Of a stretch of 9,219 nucleotides of DNA, positions 6,291-9,219 are shown piece after piece. The notes under the pieces were generated by a model. It saw only the letters and a list, made by a program, of their open reading frames with translations. It was not told the origin of the DNA and searched no databases. Origin of the DNA: Pseudomonadota bacterium (GTDB lineage Bacteria; Pseudomonadota; Alphaproteobacteria; Rhizobiales; Xanthobacteraceae); NCBI GenBank assembly GCA_023392205.1, contig JAEVZN010000378.1, positions 1-9,219 of the forward strand. Reading direction: 5' to 3'. Positions within the stretch are counted from its first letter, which is position 1. Every line of letters starts with the position of its first letter. The translations under genes and the position numbers were made by a program.

Positions 6291-6457
6291 GACCCCTCCG
6301 TTGAATGAAATTAAGCCACGCAGCGTCGTGTCTGAGTTCCATATTGTCAAGCGCAGCGCATCAATCATGCACTGCATCGGCCGATTGAGACGCCGATACG
6401 CTTGAACCGCTCATGCGAGGCGGGCAATCCGCAAAGGATCGAAAGGGGATCGAAGGC
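6291..6457. promoter_or_regulatory. Upstream region of the DUF1508 gene with a TTGACA box
   Basis: The minus strand carries a perfect -35-like TTGACA, within CTTGACA, at 6345-6350, correctly oriented for the DUF1508 gene. No good -10 lies 16-18 bases downstream (GACGCT at 6322-6327 is the nearest by spacing), which is not unusual for alphaproteobacterial housekeeping promoters. The rest holds a 10-bp palindrome ATCGGCCGAT (6376-6385) and two CGATCC copies just after the DUF1223 stop, neither of clear meaning. I see no gene. Confidence 0.3.
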
Positions 6458-7204
6458 TTATCGCAACGGGATCTTGGTGCTGCCCACCACACGTCCGGGC
6501 GCGCCCAGTTTGCCATGCTGAATCAGGATGGCGACGGAATCGAATTCGCTATGCGCCTTGATCGACGACACCGGCACGGAGAACTGGCGCGCTTCGCCAT
6601 TCCAATCGCCGACCTTTTTCCAGCCGCGCACGACATTTGTATATTTGATGGTATGGCCGCGATTGTCGCCCCGGCTGATCTGCACCGGCACAGCCTTGCT
6701 GACCGGGCAAAGCCAGACTTCCGCGACCTTTCCTTCCAGATCGCCGGCCGGAAGATTGATCGTGATCACGCCATCCTTGACGCTTGCGTCCAGCTTGACG
6801 GCATCGTCGCTCTTGTGCCGCGCTTTTTCCACGGCCTGTTTGATCGCATCGCGGTCGCTGCCCAGAACATGCGTCGTGCCGTTGACCACGATCTGCGGCG
6901 TATAGATGGCGCGGTCTCCGCGAAGCCCGGCATAACCGTGCTGGCGCTTGCCATGTCCGGGAAGAGCAAGCGTGTCCTTCCAGCCAAGATAATCCCAGTA
7001 ATCTACGGACAGGCTGAGAACGAGGACGCTGGGGTCTTTGGCAAGCTCGCCCAGCAGCTTGTCGGCCGCCGGGCAGGATGAACAGCCCTGACTTGTGAAA
7101 AGCTCGATCAGAGTCCGCGGCTGTGCAAAAGCGCCCACCGCCGGCAGCGCAAACACAGCGCCGATGGCAAGCGTGATAACAGATTTGACAGCGTATGAGC
7201 TCAT
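6458..7204 (-). CDS. DUF1223-family exported thioredoxin-like protein with CSSC motif
   Basis: A 248-residue protein. ATG 7204 is preferred over ATG 7288 because it starts a clear signal peptide (residues 1-27, VITLAIGAVFALPAVGAFA with cleavage after AFA). Its Shine-Dalgarno is weak (GGA six bases before). The mature N-terminus matches DUF1223: TLIELFTSQGCSSCPAADKLLGEL with Cys41 and Cys44 in a thioredoxin-type CxxC, then LSLSVDYWDYLGWKDTLA, a YTPQIVVNG strand (the cis-Pro position of the thioredoxin fold), and a C-terminal beta-rich part (VITINLPAG...EVWLCPV...YTNVVRGWKKVGDW). The family is predicted to lie in the periplasm and to be redox-active; no substrate is established to my knowledge. 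It lies 209 bp downstream of aconitase on the same strand, a neighbourhood I recall from related genomes. Confidence 0.88.
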   Translation of the reverse strand: MSSYAVKSVITLAIGAVFALPAVGAFAQPRTLIELFTSQGCSSCPAADKLLGELAKDPSVLVLSLSVDYWDYLGWKDTLALPGHGKRQHGYAGLRGDRAIYTPQIVVNGTTHVLGSDRDAIKQAVEKARHKSDDAVKLDASVKDGVITINLPAGDLEGKVAEVWLCPVSKAVPVQISRGDNRGHTIKYTNVVRGWKKVGDWNGEARQFSVPVSSIKAHSEFDSVAILIQHGKLGAPGRVVGSTKIPLR

Positions 7205-7413
7205 CAGGAGTCCAAGATTGCCCCGCCGCCGTATGGCTGCCCCGTCAAGTGAAGACCGTTGATAGTGTGTGAAGCCGGATGCCGCCATTCAATTCGAAGT
7301 GACAGCACGAATGGGCAACCATCACCGGACAAAATGCGGCGGGAAACACAATCCGGCCTCGACGCGGAATGGGCCGGCATTGCGGCCGGCCCGAACGCAA
7401 CCTTGCTCACGGC
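7205..7413. other. Intergenic region between acnA and the DUF1223 gene
   Basis: These 209 bp contain the probable acnA terminator stem-loop at 7371-7392 and, nearer the DUF1223 start, the sequence from which that gene would be transcribed if it has its own promoter. A minus-strand TTGACG is present (about 7242-7247), but there is no convincing -10 at proper spacing. Short plus-strand ORFs across this stretch show no domain or ribosome-binding site and are not called. Confidence 0.4.
7371..7392 (-). terminator. GC-rich stem-loop after acnA, probable terminator or 3'-end stabiliser
   Basis: Arms GGGCCGGC (7371-7378) and GCCGGCCC (7385-7392) pair perfectly over 8 bp around a 6-base loop. On the minus strand the hairpin begins ~21 bases after the acnA TAA. 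It is followed by ATTCCGCG rather than a run of T, so it is an imperfect intrinsic terminator. Position and stem strength make a 3'-end role likely. Confidence 0.55.

Positions 7414-9219
<1,806 letters not shown>

Noticed and set aside
6376..6385. 10-bp palindrome ATCGGCCGAT
   Set aside because: It is short, isolated and poorly placed relative to promoters, and is expected by chance at this composition.
6413..7081. Plus-strand open frame (222 codons) opposite the DUF1223 gene
   Set aside because: It overlaps the conserved DUF1223 coding region entirely and its translation resembles no family I know.
7205..7288. Longer DUF1223 start at ATG 7288
   Set aside because: The added residues are charged and unlike a signal peptide. 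ATG 7204 gives a textbook signal sequence directly before the conserved domain.

Overview
The window is a GC-rich, gene-dense piece of a bacterial chromosome. Its protein content and sequence style point to Alphaproteobacteria, most likely Hyphomicrobiales (Bradyrhizobium/Rhodopseudomonas/Afipia-like). That placement is an inference from family resemblance and gene neighbourhood, not a measured match. I see no phage, transposon, CRISPR, tRNA or rRNA signal. It looks like core-type chromosome rather than an island.

Layout, left to right. Positions 1-795 (+) hold the C-terminal part of a GMC-family FAD alcohol/choline dehydrogenase whose start lies outside the window. A Yip1-like membrane protein follows on the same strand (847-1428). 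It meets, tail to tail with one base between the stops, a large minus-strand thiamine-diphosphate enzyme of the AceE/MdeB type (1430-3820). That enzyme is divergent from an Lrp/AsnC regulator (3956-4423). The 135-bp space between their starts carries a perfect 9-5-9 inverted repeat that looks like the regulator's operator. Together they resemble the mdeR/mdeB (2-oxobutyrate dehydrogenase E1) arrangement known from Pseudomonas putida, but with no methionine gamma-lyase gene visible between or beside them.

The regulator stop directly abuts the stop of a minus-strand MepA-type murein endopeptidase (4424-5350). That gene is divergent from a small exported L,D-transpeptidase (5440-5907). The pair therefore joins a peptidoglycan cross-link cutter and a cross-link maker around an 89-bp shared upstream region. 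The MepA homologue appears to have alanine where E. coli MepA has the zinc ligand Asp120, although the other active-site histidines and all six cysteines are in place.

The right side holds, all on the minus strand, a short YegP/DUF1508 protein (6069-6290), an exported DUF1223 thioredoxin-like protein with a CSSC motif (6458-7204), and the C-terminal two thirds of aconitase AcnA (7414 to the window edge). A GC-rich stem-loop lies just after the aconitase stop.

No wholly new multi-gene system is evident. The best leads are the MdeR/MdeB-like pair with its operator, the altered metal site of MepA, and the divergent endopeptidase/transpeptidase pair.
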